64,000 nt of DNA, from NCBI GenBank assembly GCA_949317995.1, contig OX439040.1, positions 72,451,972 through 72,515,971 on the forward strand. The letters are read 5' to 3'. The translations under genes were made by a program, and so were the position numbers. The stretch is from Acholoe squamosa. Its lineage: Eukaryota; Annelida; Polychaeta; Phyllodocida; Polynoidae. Positions 32,238-42,869 of the stretch are shown piece after piece. Position 1 is the first letter of the stretch. Every line of letters begins with the position of its first letter. The notes under the pieces are model-generated. The model had not been told where the DNA came from, did no database searches, and saw only the letters and a program-made list of their open reading frames with translations.

Positions 32238-33034
32238 AAATTTCATTTAATGCTTAGAAAAACTGTCCTCATAGGTTACATCGGATCTATAGGGCTCAGT
32301 ACTGAGGCCTAGTAGGTCTGCCATTGCTTGATCCGGCACTGGGCAAGATAAGCACTGATAACAACCAGCATGATAGGTACCAGGTATTACATAATGTACC
32401 AGAAAAAATACTGTGAAGATATTGACATACATTCTACACTAATGCAATGACCTAGTCCAGAGCCTAGATGTAAAATGAAATTAAGAGGAAAGTGTCTCCT
32501 AAATCCAGCATAAGGAGGAGCTGAAACCAAGAATCAAATCAGATTCAAAAGATAGGAAACTACTACGGGATAAGCTAGAGACTTGTCTCAACCCTCTCCA
32601 TGATGCACACCATCCTGCGGGTTTTGTAAACATTGTAACTGGGAAGGTGGTCGTTCATTAATCTGGGAATGTAGATGATTCTGTTTGTTTGGGCAAAGGG
32701 CAAATAGATACATTTGAAAGGGCTTGGCCCAAAGGATTCACCAAGAAAGTTGTTACAATGTCCTTATCCCGCAAGCATATCAAGGCAGCTGATACAAAAG
32801 TGTACAACACTGAGCTGATATACACCAGGGCCATGGGGCTTCAGTGCTGTTTACGTGATTATGACACATAGACACTAATGGCTCATGAGCTGGAGCCACA
32901 GCGAATTCTCTCAAGGTAGAGATGTCGGCAGGGCACTACAATACCATTATGTGCAGGATTACCTAGACAGATTTCGACACAATATCTTTAGTTATCTATG
33001 TACAAACCAGTGAAGTGTACCTGATATTTGACAG

Positions 33035-33205
33035 GTAAAAAATGATAGATAATCAATAGTTTTAAGGAACAAGATTCAGTTGATAGGATGATACAATGAT
33101 CAAAGACAAAAAAGCTTCATGTAAATCAATTGTAGATAAATAAAATTCTATTAGAAATGATGAAATTACTTCTGTAATAGATTACTAACATTTGTTTCTT
33201 GGCAG
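33035..33205 (+). other. Relic spliceosomal intron in the pseudogene
   Basis: The coding text YLIFD is followed by CAG|GTAAAAAATG at 33034/33035. After 171 bp a TTTGTTTCTTGGCAG acceptor ends at 33205, and reading resumes exactly in frame as R-YNDGGIK (codon AG|G). This GT-AG intron shows that the copy arose from genomic DNA, not from a processed transcript. Confidence 0.82.
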
Positions 33206-33431
33206 GTACAATGATGGTGGTATAAAAGAATCTGGTAGAAATGGAAGAGATGAGGGGTCGAGTCAGGTCTACAACTTGTCCTGCACTTTCACCACAAAAA
33301 AAAGTACTGACTGTCAGCACCAACAAAAAGCAATTGAATTGATTGTGCAAAACATGATCTCCCACAAAGATGAACTCCCTTCAAGACTAGTAAGCACTGA
33401 CTGTGACCCTGCTCCTGTTGAATTGCACTTA

Positions 33432-33770
33432 AACTCGTCAATAAAGACGAGTTTAGGGTAGTCAAGGCCAAATGACGACCTAAACTCGTCATACTGACAA
33501 TACAAAGTCATCATACTGATGACTTAGGTGGTCAGGATGACGACCTAAAGTCATCATTTTGACAACCTAAAGCTGTAGATTTAGGTATTTTCAACCTGAG
33601 GACCTAAAGTCGTCTGCACTGACTAGTTTCGGGCCTCTCAGGTTTTCAGTGTAGGTCGCTGATACCAGCGACCAGTTTTTGCGACCAGAATTGTGGCTTA
33701 TTCCATATCAGAAAATCACGACCACTTTTTAGCGACCAATATTTTTGTGTTTAGCGACCTAAACTAAGAT
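33432..33770. mobile_element. Hairpin-rich insertion interrupting the pseudogene
   Basis: Between DPAPVEL and DEADTII there are about 340 bp made of short mirrored units: GACGACCTAAA, CTCGTCATACTGA, TTTAGCGACC. A 10-bp perfect hairpin (TAAACTCGTC, 6-nt loop, GACGAGTTTA) starts it at 33429-33455. It is probably a palindromic transposable element; clean terminal repeats were not established. Confidence 0.6.
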
Positions 33771-34320
33771 ATGGCCCATATGATGAGGCAGACACAATCA
33801 TCATCCAAAAATTGTGTCGGTAAAAAAAGACAAATTTCTTATAGTTGCAAATGATACTGATGTGTTTGTACTTCTCTGTCACTTTGTTTTCCATGGATCC
33901 ATACATTAAATGTCAAGTGGTAATGGATATTCTACTGTTCTCAAATCGCTAAAGCCAGGGAAACACTCCCTCAGTGCAATTGGAGAGAGCTCCCTTTGAG
34001 GATGTCTAGCAACAGGCATCTCAGTTTGTCTTAGCAAGTTATGGACATCTTACATGTGAATCCATGACAGCTGCCCGTCATAAGATATGGTCCAGCAAAA
34101 TATCGAGAAGCCTCAGTGGACCACCAAGGCTCAAAAGCCTGCCCCCAACAAATGAGGCTTTCCAGGAAAACATTCTCAGGGATCACCTACAATTTATATG
34201 CATGGAAATATGCCAATGAGCAAACCTCATCTCAGCTAGATCCTTTGCAGAATGGATGGACCAAGGGAGCAACAAGTGCATCCCAGTGATGAATATGCAA
34301 AATGTGAGGAAGAAAAGTTT

Positions 34321-34479
34321 GCTGATAACACATAAAAGAAACGGCAAACGAAATAGAAATGATACTATATCTACTTTCAGATTTTGATATTCATGGCTTT
34401 ATTATATTACATCCACATCAGAAATAAATGAAGGTGGCTAAGTTGGCTTTTCTATTTGATATATGAAAGCAATCATGTT
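34321..34479. other. A/T-rich stretch after the pseudogene
   Basis: No further family motif is seen; the expected C-terminal tail of the family is not visible. Confidence 0.4.
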
Positions 34480-34603
34480 ATTGGTGCAAAACCCATTATT
34501 TATTCAGAATGACTGCCAGCCTCATAGTTCTAAGTGCCCTGGCTGGATTCCCTGCCCTCAGGAATGTGTTTTAGGAACTTTTTGTTTGCGTCTTTAACAT
34601 GAT
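34480..34603 (+). repeat. Repeat F, left part of an interrupted unit
   Basis: Contains AAGTGCCCTGGCTGGATTCC, TTTAGGAACTT and AACATGAT. It ends at the TA target of the 2.93-kb element; the unit resumes at 37536. Confidence 0.8.
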
Positions 34604-34797
34604 TAGGGTAAAATTGGGTAGTATCGCGAACCAACACATGATACAACCAAAATATGCCTCCCCGAGTAAGGCACAGTGATCCGGCAGTGCCGGTTATGGC
34701 GTGTACAGATATGGACCATGGCCCCTCTCAGCACCCGTGGGAATGGCACTGGTTGAGGGATCGTATGGTGAGAGGTAGGGGTGCTGAAGACTATCTA

Positions 34798-35765
34798 CAC
34801 AGAGAGAAGAACACTGATCGCTTTGACACATACTGCACAGGTCACAATTTGTCTCCCACATGACATGTATGAAGGCATGTCAAATGAGGTTGACCCTCTC
34901 ATATTTGGTTCGTCAACTCCATTTGACATGCGTAATGAAGACACGTCACATATTTCTGATCCATTCACCTGAATGCTAGGTAATACTCTGAGACAATTAT
35001 GTAAGGGTCAAGAGCAGTCAATAACTATGTACCAATGGTTCAATCAAGGGAGGCCTATAATAGAAGGCAGGGGATATCATAGTCCCACAGGCCTGCAACA
35101 CTAAGGCACTTTTTCCTATCTACAGAACTCCTACTTGACTGAGGACCTCTATGCAGTCCATAAGACAAGGGCATGGAGGTGCATGGCAATGCCATATGTC
35201 TCCCTGTACTGTAGATACTGAGATTATAGATTGTGGGTTAGAATACAGTCCTTTGGTATTTTCACTGACCCACACATAAGGTGTCTAACCACTCCAGTTG
35301 GAGTATTCAGGATGGTGGGTGTCTATTTTGATATTCAATAACAAATGCAGATTTAACAATGAAATAGAATTCACTACCATTCATTGATAGTATTTACAGA
35401 CCTTAGTGATCTATTCTTCATGAAAACAAAATGACACAGATACATCAAATGTCTCAAGTGTTGGTAGTACTTCTTGGTAGTGATTAGTCCTGGTACCAAA
35501 ATGGTTGTTTGCTCCATCTAGTGGAATATCCTAGAACAATTATGTATGTCAAACCATCATGTCAAGTGCCTTCGACATGGCCGTGACCCTAGTCAACTCA
35601 CAGATGACATGGCATTTTAAGGCATGTCAAATCATATGAGGATTACTGTGTGCTACAGTGGTCATGGTGACATATGTGCACATGTCCCAATGACGTGTGC
35701 TCTCTGTGTCAAATCAAGTTGACATGGGTATACATGTCATTTTGTCAGAAAGACTTTTTTCAGTG
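34798..35765 (+). mobile_element. 968-bp TA element, copy nested in the 2.93-kb element
   Basis: Flanked by TA at 34796-34797 and 35766-35767. It begins CACAGAGAGAAGAACACTGA and ends GACTTTTTTCAGTG. Same length as the 23-kb copy, differing by scattered substitutions. Confidence 0.87.
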
Positions 35766-35805
35766 TAATGGTTTGGGTTGTATCGTGATGCTTTGGGCGG
35801 TATCG

Positions 35806-36436
35806 TACAGAGCCCCTAATAGGACATCCCAAATAAAAGATTTTCTGGAGAAAAAAATATTCTTGCAGCTACTGGACAGTTCTTGCGGGTACAGGAACAA
35901 AAATTCTTGCAGATGCACAAAACATTCTTGCGGATGCACAAAAAAATTCTAGCGGGTACACAAAATAATTCTTGTGGATGCACAAAACATTCTTGTGTTA
36001 CACAAAAAATTCTTGCAGGTACACGAAATAATTCTTGCAGGTGCACAAAATAATTCTTGCAGATGCACAAAACATTCTTGCCAATACTCAAAATAATTCT
36101 TGTGGATGCACAAAGATTTCTTACAGATGCACAAATATTTGTGTGGGTACACAAATCATCTTCCTTTAACTGCATGAATTACTTCTGCATCTGCAAGAGT
36201 ACTTTGTGCACCCACAAGAATTATTTGTGCACCCGCAAGAATGTTTGTGCACCCAAAAGAATTATTTGTGCACCCACAAGTATTATTTATGCACCTGCAA
36301 GAATGTTTGTGCACCCGCAAGAATTATTTATGCACCTGCAAGAATGTTTGTGCATCCGCAAGAATTATTTGTGCACCCACAAGAATATTTTTTTAGGGAA
36401 AAAATATTTTTGGTATGTCCTATTAGGGGCTCCGTA
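35806..36436. mobile_element. TIR element with mirrored 20-22-bp minisatellites
   Basis: The left end TACAGAGCCCCTAATAGGAC and the inverse of the right end TACGGAGCCCCTAATAGGAC are nearly identical; weaker symmetry extends about 35 bp further out on each side. The left half (35870-36130) is made of ATTCTTGCGGATGCACAAAA-type units. The right half (36190-36395) is made of the inverse GTGCACCCACAAGAATTATT units. The element as a whole is a giant imperfect hairpin. The long frames on both strands (Cys-Ala-Pro-Arg-Ile repeats) are produced by the minisatellite and are not genes. Confidence 0.88.
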
Positions 36437-37532
36437 GTATCGCGCATTTCACAATACAACCAAAATCTAATGCTTCTTCCCATAGGGCCTGTATCACGCA
36501 CATGCCTTCACACCTTTAGCCGTGTATAGCCGTGGTTCAGGTGTGAAAAAACGAGGGTCAGGGTGACTGCTTTCACACCTACCAGGTGTGGACTAATAGC
36601 CTGAATATTACACCAATGTGCCGTCATGCCTTTGGCTACCATGTGACTATGTTTCCTCACCTTAGTTATATTTCAAGTTTTCACTTTTTACCTTATATTA
36701 TGTGCGCAATATAAGAACAAGATGTGCGTTATACAGAGCTTATTTTAGTTACTACTGATCTCTATGGGAATATGCTATTAACACATTCAGGTCTATAGTG
36801 TTTTACACTAGATTTTGGGCATTAGGGGGTGTCATTACCTTTCAAAACTGTTTGAATCATGTTGATATTCCTACTAGAAGTGAAATGGTGGTGGTCTAAG
36901 CTAAACACATGGGTACAAATCCCGGAATCCTGATTGTCCGTATCTATTGTGATAAGGAAGATACAGCTTTGATTACATTGCATTCATATTCTCAAAAATA
37001 ATTATTTGATCAAACTTCAAACATGCATATTTCAGGAACCCCTTCATCAATTGAGATGAAATAAAGTGCATATTGTAGCAATTTAGAATGATCCACATGG
37101 TCACATGGTACCAAATTCATTTGGTTACCATGGCAACCAAATTCATGCAAAAAACACTATTTTCAGTACTTTGGTTGCCATGGCAAGCCGTTGAAAATGA
37201 ACCAAATACACAGAAATCTTTTCTGCCATATTTGTTTGCATGGAAAAATCTCAAAAGTAGGTTTTCACTGAAAAAAATAACATTATTTTACATTTTTTAT
37301 GATTTTTTGATTACATGGTATGGGTGACCGAATTTACAGCCTTGAGTACATATCATGCTAGTAAAATAGATATATAGTTCAGGTAACAGAGCAACATTGA
37401 AACATGAGTAGATATAATGTGGACAGCTGCTGCAAAAAGAATTTTTGAAAAATTTTTAAAACTTCAGCAATTAGGTCACTGTAAGTGCAGGTGTGTAATA
37501 CAATAACATGCACGATACTACCCAATTTTACC
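36437..37532. other. Interior of the 2.93-kb element, no gene seen
   Basis: A/T-rich sequence. A small direct repeat TGGTTACCATGGCAACCAAA / TTTGGTTGCCATGGCAAGCC lies near 37120-37190 around the palindrome CCATGG. No domain is recognised. Confidence 0.5.
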
Positions 37533-37535
37533 CTA

Positions 37536-37800
37536 GAAGGGAAGATTATGCAATTTTCAAGTTTTTTGTAGAACTCTGGGGGCAATATTGATTAATAATT
37601 CAAAATGGATGCCACCTACAAAATTCCAAGTGCCCTGGTTGGATTCCCTGACATCAGAAATGTACTTTAGGAACTTCTATTGTGTTTCTAACATGATTAG
37701 AAGCCGGGATATGCCATAAGTTCTTTTCTAGAAATCTGGCGGCCATCTTGAATATCTCAATTTCCCCAAAGGTGGCACAAACACATCATGCTGGAAATGA
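37536..37800 (+). repeat. Repeat F, right part and one further unit
   Basis: The interrupted unit continues to about 37595. A complete unit follows (AAGTGCCCTGGTTGGATTCC, CTTTAGGAACTTCT, AACATGATTAGAAG). At 37775 the run AAAGGTGGCACAAACACATC is the inverse of 31660-31680. Confidence 0.8.
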
Positions 37801-38215
37801 TTAACCAGACCCTATAGATGAACAGTTAACAGAGAAAAAAAGTTTATCGGGGAATTCTGGGTTGGGCTCAAAATCCCTCCTCCACTGCTGGACTATGGCA
37901 TACATAGATATGTAAATAACAATGTGACACAAATATGGCTATGATGAATTGCAGTTACATTTCAGAATCATTACAGGTCAGGGACTATAAATATGTGAAA
38001 CCAGAAACATGAGACTTGGATATGGTGTATTTGAGTTTGCCTGTTATCAATCATCATACTGTGGAGATTTAGATGATGTGCCACAAGACCATCTACATGT
38101 AAATTCCCAAATGACTTGGTACCGTAGCATTATAGAATGGGACTCTATACAACCATACTCTATAGTAAGCCCTCGATGAGAGAGGCCAGTGATGTGATCG
38201 TACACCTCATACCTC
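37801..38215. other. Non-coding, nothing recognised
   Basis: No repeat partner or frame stands out. Confidence 0.45.
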
Positions 38216-39600
38216 TGGGGCTGATAACACTAACCCATAGCCTGAAGCAGTTTGTGTGACAAAATTGTGTGGGATACTAGAGTGTATAACAACCTACAGT
38301 ATGGTCCAGTTAGCAATACTGTTCAGTCTGGGTTTTTTTTCTCTGTGGCATGGGGACATGAAAGTTCAAAGCACAATTCAGACCAAGGTCCCATTTGATA
38401 GATCCTATCATCTGTTCCTTTTAATTACAAATTCAAAATTTAAAGACCTATTACTATCCATCTCAGAGCTTCCCTTACCCCCATGTATCACTGTAAAGGG
38501 ATGGGGGAGACTTTAGAGAAAAAAATAGCCCTACGTTTGGTGCTTCTGAAATGGGATCCAACCTCATATATGAGATGTGCCTTATACGTGGGGTATTATG
38601 GTATAAAATGGCAAAGGCCATCATATTTAGATATGACATTACATGGTAGATTCATCAGGATGAATCATCTAAGATTAACCCCCAGAGTATATGTGCACCA
38701 TCATTTAGAATCAGTGCCTTTCATCACAACAGTTGATCCTTGAGTGGTATTGACAGATGGTAAACCTACTCAAATATGATATGCAAGGAGGGTGATTGTG
38801 CCTGCCATTTGCTAAGGGCTCCTACCGTTCTCTGAGCCATAAACCTGTCTGGTTTCTTTGTTCACTAGAAACAAGGCTTGGTATCCAGGGGTCTGTAAGT
38901 GTATGGACACTGCACAGTGTTATCTATGACACTTGTCCAACATACCATAATAGTACTTGTGACACCACTGAGGCCTGTGACACATTGTTGGGAGAATAAC
39001 AGCATGTATAAGCAGCTCCTGCTCTTTGTTACCTAGCTGCCCATTTTCTGTCCAAACTTTAGTAAAGGTTAAGAGGTACCGTAAAACCTAGCAAATAAGC
39101 CATGGTTTATAGACCATTTCAGACCTCTGGTGCAGGGTTTTACTAATATAGACTAAAGGAAGGAATGGGACCTTTTCCGACACCTGGTGCCGCTTATATG
39201 AAGCCATGAACTCATGGTGAGGCTTTTATGCCAATGCAGCTTATAGGCAGGGTTTTTATGGTACTTAACTAAGCAGGGCCTTTCTACAACAGGTCACCTT
39301 CCATGTACCATCTCTGCACCATATTAGTTCCTCTCAATTTAGCACTATTCTGTAAGCAACAATTGTAAAGTCATATTTTAATTTTGATTGCTATAGTCCC
39401 TAAGTTTTTGTGATGTTTTTTTATAAAAACACTTACTTTGGTTTTACCTAAGTAAATAGCGCTCATACATCATCATACCATTGACCATAGACAATTCAGA
39501 GGCACAACTTACCCGCAAAGGAAAATAGAGGCACATGGGCACATTGGCATTCTTGATGTGACACAATTAATTCATATGAGTTCTATCTTATATAGCCTAG
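38216..39600. repeat. Repeat G, copy 1 (pairs with 45300-46070)
   Basis: From about 38640 the sequence aligns with 45.30-46.07 kb: CCATCATTTAGAATCAGTGC, GTGATTGTGCCTGCCATTTG, ATAAACCTGTCTGGTT, TGACACTTGTCCAACATACC. The alignment is broken at 39077-39263 by a TIR element. Near 39420-39510 both copies, read on the minus strand, show an exon-like interval of about 64 bp bounded by AG and GTAA sites, which may be chance. Positions 38216-38640 have no clear partner. Confidence 0.75.
39077..39263. mobile_element. 187-bp TIR element (TACCGTAAAACC)
   Basis: Left TACCGTAAAACCTAGCAAAT, right (inverted) TACCATAAAAACCCTGCCTA, both leading into ATAAGC. The undisturbed counterpart at about 45714-45724 reads AAGTGGTACTTACC; here GGTAC appears on both sides of the insert. 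This indicates a short (2-5 bp) target duplication. Related end sequences occur at 39795-39830 (ACCATAAACCCTGTGTATAA). Confidence 0.8.
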
Positions 39601-39884
39601 TCCACTGTTTGTCAGGACACACTGAAACACATCTGAGCACAGAATTTATATGGGCCACCATGTATATCCATATGAACTATGAGGCAGGTTGTCATGAGCA
39701 TTGATCGTGACATGCACAAAGAGAGGGTAAAGTGGAAGGTGTAATGGGAGAGTGTCAGGGAAATTGGAAATTTCATACACACAAAACATGCTATGTACCA
39801 TAAACCCTGTGTATAAGGTGCACCCCATATATAACACCCACCCAGATTTTGTCGGCATAAATGATAAATTAGAAATGATATAAC

Positions 39885-40794
39885 TGGGGAGGGTAAAAAA
39901 TTAAGAACATTCAAAAAATTCAAGACCGAGTTCAGGCTCGAACACTATCTATTTAAAATTAGCAATCAAAATCACAGGACTTTATTAGCGCAATACAGAC
40001 TTAGTTCCCATAATCTTGGTATTGAGATAAGGAGGCATTGTATGCCCTCCAAACCTAAATGTGACAGAGTATGTCTATACTGCTCAACTGGTGCTATTGG
40101 TCACAAATCATAGAAAGTGTGCATATGGGGCCTCACATGTCATTCACCCAGACATGTGCCCAGAATCATGAAAAATAATTCTTATAAGTATGCTTCTTTT
40201 ATGATAGCAAGGACACATCTGACATAAATGATAATGTGATTTTCTTAATCTACAGGTCAAAATAGTCTGGACCTGAGATTTTCATGGAGGTATGATGATT
40301 GTTTCTGTAGGAAATGAAGCCCCCAACATGGCTTGTAACTTAGGCCCCTAAATGTTATTCGCCCAGACACAATTTCGCCCAGACAATTTTGGGCCCATTT
40401 TACCCCCCTGGAGCCCAAGATATTCATATGGGACCATCAAAACCCATATGTAACACAAAGATCTCATCCAGCCTGACACTTTGAGCCAAAAAAATAGAGG
40501 GGGAAACAAAAATTCGAAGAGAAGGGGCTGGAATACCTCCAAATTCATCATATGCAAACCTTCTATGATTTTCGACCTATTAATGATGAGGTACATTTTC
40601 TGACAACATGTGAACTACATAAGGCAGCTCAAACAACTCTTGAAAATCATATAGTTGGTAAAATCTTTTATTACCAGTATATGTCAAATATGGATAATTT
40701 TGTTATGGTTATAAAAGAAAGTGACCCTAGTATATTAAATGCACTTGCAAAGTTTGTGTATACTGCATTGAAGCAGAGGCAGCAGCAGCTTTGA
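39885..40794 (+). pseudogene. C-terminal fragment of a non-LTR retrotransposon ORF2, split by an insertion
   Basis: The first part at 39893-40105 reads KLRTFKKFKTEFRLEHYLF, then RTLLAQYRLSSHNLGIEIRR, CMPSKPKCDRVCLYCSTGAI. The second part at 40575-40794 reads NDEVHFLTTCELHKAAQTTL and ends AKFVYTALKQRQQQL. Together these give the C-x2-C ... E-x-HFL-x2-C module found at the end of many invertebrate non-LTR ORF2 proteins. About 460 bp lie between the halves (40106-40570), containing CATTCACCCAGACA and TATTCGCCCAGACA direct repeats; this is probably an insertion. This fragment is not the end of the 4.6-kb CR1-like copy, whose C-terminus differs. Confidence 0.7.
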
Positions 40795-41266
40795 ACTACC
40801 CACTGTGGAATTCAACTATTATTCTAGGTACTATATACATATTGTACGGTTTCACCTTTTATCATATCATCACATACATAAAATGTAATGTATATAAATA
40901 TATGAGTTATAGGTATGGTACAGTTGACCCATCTAGGTTATGTATGCTGTGTCTGTATTTGTGTATCTTTGTAGGGATTTTTTTGTCTACATCATGCGTT
41001 GTAAACGTGCTTGTGTGTGTGAATGTGTGAGTGATCGTGTGAGTGATCTGTGTTATACAGAATTATCTGTCTTCATAGATTTAGTTCTGTGGTACTATAT
41101 ACTATGCATGTAGTCTATAGAACATAGAGCATATACTTTATTGTAGTAGACTTACTGTATGACACATAGGTCAGCAATGACCTCACCCTTTGTTGTCAAT
41201 AAAAGTTATTATTAATATGACTCCTCTTCTAATCAATGGATTTTCAAAATACACACAAAAAAAGGT
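40795..41266. other. Non-coding, nothing recognised
   Basis: A/T-rich, with GTGTGTGAATGTGTGAGTGA repeats near 41015-41045; no gene. Confidence 0.45.
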
Positions 41267-41496
41267 CTTGACTTCTATTAAAGCTGCATAGTAATGCAAT
41301 ATAGCATAAATATGACAGCCCAAGGTTTGTATATTGACGAATATTACATGAGCCGATCCTCCCAGCTTCGCTCTGCGAGAAGCCATTGTTATTGTTCCTT
41401 GCCGAGACCTGTACCGCTGTGTTTACACACACTTTTTGTATGGAATCCAACCATGACAAGTCTCCATATTAAAATGTACAGATCCTTAGATAGTCT

Positions 41497-41755
41497 ATAT
41501 GATCCCTCCATGCTTATTATTATATTCAAAATAAAGAAGAATCCAATGATTTTTCCATCGTAAGGGAGTCGCGGTGAAGCCATTCCTACCCGCCTCCTCC
41601 TCCGACGAATTGTGTCAGTGACCCGTATGTATGTCAGAGGACAAACAGGGCAGACTCCAAGAATGGCCAGACCACAACCCACTTTCGATGGAAAAATCAT
41701 TGGATTCTTCTTTATTTTGAATATATTGGACATAATAAGCATGGAGGGATCATAT
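41497..41755. mobile_element. Foldback with 64-70-bp arms
   Basis: The left arm 41497-41560 (ATATGATCCCTCCATGCTTA ... TTTTTCCATCG) and the right arm 41686-41755 are identical inverses except for six extra bases (GTCCAA) in the right arm. The loop contains two runs of CCTCCTCCTCCGACG type. The arm is related to 25399-25435. The 131-codon minus-strand frame spans both arms and is a symmetry product. Confidence 0.9.
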
Positions 41756-41860
41756 TGACCTGATATACTTAAATATTTAGACACTAATGAAATAGTCTGT
41801 CCCAGTTACTAGTGTAGTCACTGTGATTTGATGAGAACTACTGAATTTCCCTTTTGCTAA

Positions 41861-42034
41861 AACCGACTGCAAATGGACTGTTTCAATCATCTGACTGGAT
41901 CAGTAGTCAAGGAGGAGCTCTGTGTGCGGGGACGTCCATCTGATCGAGTCAGGACGGATCAAACATGTTTGATATGCTCTGATCCGATCAGATGTCTCAA
42001 TCAGATGATCGAGATAGGTCGTTTGCAGTCCCCT
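41861..42034. mobile_element. 174-bp TIR element with verified empty site
   Basis: U1 reads CTTTTGCTAA, then the element, then TAACCTCTCTCAT. The paralogous U3 site at 61591-61610 reads CTTTTGCTAACCTCTCTCAT without it. TAA is thus duplicated, a 3-bp TWA duplication typical of PIF/Harbinger. The right end inverted reads AGGGGACTGCAAACGACC; the left end is AACCGACTGCAAATGGAC. The interior is made of GATCAGATG/CATCTGATC palindromes. A probable relative lies at 16960-17060. Confidence 0.92.
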
Positions 42035-42869
42035 TAACCTCTCTCATCTCCCCTCTCAAATCAACAGAACATGATGCTAGCGTTTCCACTTTAATCTGCT
42101 GCAGACATTTAGCTCTGTCAATACATCCCTCTGGGGAATGTTGACCAAACTGATGCTGGTACTTTGTGATTCATGGCCTACATAATCTGGTTCTACTCAT
42201 CACACAGAAATTTATCTTGGGAGGATGTTCCATATGTATTTCACACTCAACATTGATCCCTTTCTACAACACAGTTATACTACATTTGCTCATTTCAGCA
42301 CACCCTGACTACCATATTTCAAGAATACCTGATACCTTTAGCACTTACATATAACCTGCCCTCACTTGAGGTCATCTAAAGAGGATTTTGGGTGTCAGGG
42401 TGCCCTAACCCTGAAGCTAGAGTAAGATTGACCCTTATAATTGTAAGACCTCTGCACTAAAACAGGCATTTATGGCATATATATGTCCATTGGGAAGATG
42501 TCCCATTAGAATATCTTTTTAGAAAAAAATAAACAAATATATATATGCACAAGATTTATAAATATATAATATAGTATGGTTGGATAGAGGTATGAGCAAC
42601 TAATGCAAAAGATTAGGCATAGATCACTGGTAGGTAGTGTGCACAACTGTCGGCTCCTTGATTAGAATTGCCACTGAGGTGCCATTTTCTATGTGAAAGG
42701 CATAGGCCATATTGATCAAATCAATACCAGGCTTGTGGACTAGATGTATTTCTGTATAGACCCACTTTAGGAGACAAAAGAGCAAGCCTTATTTACTCTG
42801 TCAATGAGTACTCCCTTCTTTTTATGTTTAATGCAGTGGACTCAGGTACACCTGTGAAGAAGACAAGTG

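Larger units (their letters stand above)
32480..34320 (+). pseudogene. Pseudogene of an uncharacterised metazoan gene family (DTDVFVLL family)
   Basis: Pieces of one long protein appear in order on the plus strand, in shifting frames: LLRDKLETCLNPLHDAHHP and GFVNIVTGKVVVH (32550-32660); the 60-codon frame at 32689-32871 with DTFERAWPKGFTKKVVTM, then VYNTELIYTRAMGLQ; LMAHELEP and SLKVEMSA (32875-32935); QDYLDRFRHNIFSYL then EVYLIFDR, split by an intron, and YNDGGIKES; IELIVQNMISHKDELPSRL, then DPAPVEL (to 33431); after an insertion, DEADTIIIQ and FLIVANDTDVFVLLCHFVF (33800-33900); FVLASYGHLTCESMTAARHK, then LKSLPPTNEAFQENILRDHL (34020-34200). From memory this order matches a family of uncharacterised proteins found in corals, lancelets, molluscs and fish. 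The HALTGCDTVS segment I associate with it is missing. Function is unknown; the DTD motif hints at a nuclease-like fold, which is inference. Confidence 0.8.
34606..37533. mobile_element. 2.93-kb TIR element at a TA target, hosting nested elements
   Basis: Terminal inverted repeats GGGTAAAATTGGGTAGTATC (left) and the inverse (right) match over about 21 bp. TA flanks both ends (34604-34605, 37534-37535). The neighbouring uninterrupted repeat F unit reads CATGATTAGAAG at about 37691-37702, the empty-site form. The interior contains a 968-bp TA element (34798-35765), a GAGCCCC-type TIR element with minisatellites (35806-36436) and about 1.1 kb of A/T-rich sequence. No transposase domain was recognised. 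Short open frames near 34654 match nothing I know. Confidence 0.87.

Noticed and set aside
35870-36395. CRISPR-like regular repeats
   Set aside because: Units are adjacent without unique spacers, drift in sequence and switch orientation; eukaryotic minisatellite.
35816-36530. Cysteine-rich repetitive frames on both strands
   Set aside because: Translation of 20-22-bp minisatellite units in opposite orientations; not a cysteine-rich protein gene.
41389-41784. 131-codon minus-strand frame with an Arg6 run
   Set aside because: Spans both arms of a foldback; mirrored peptide halves show it is a symmetry product.
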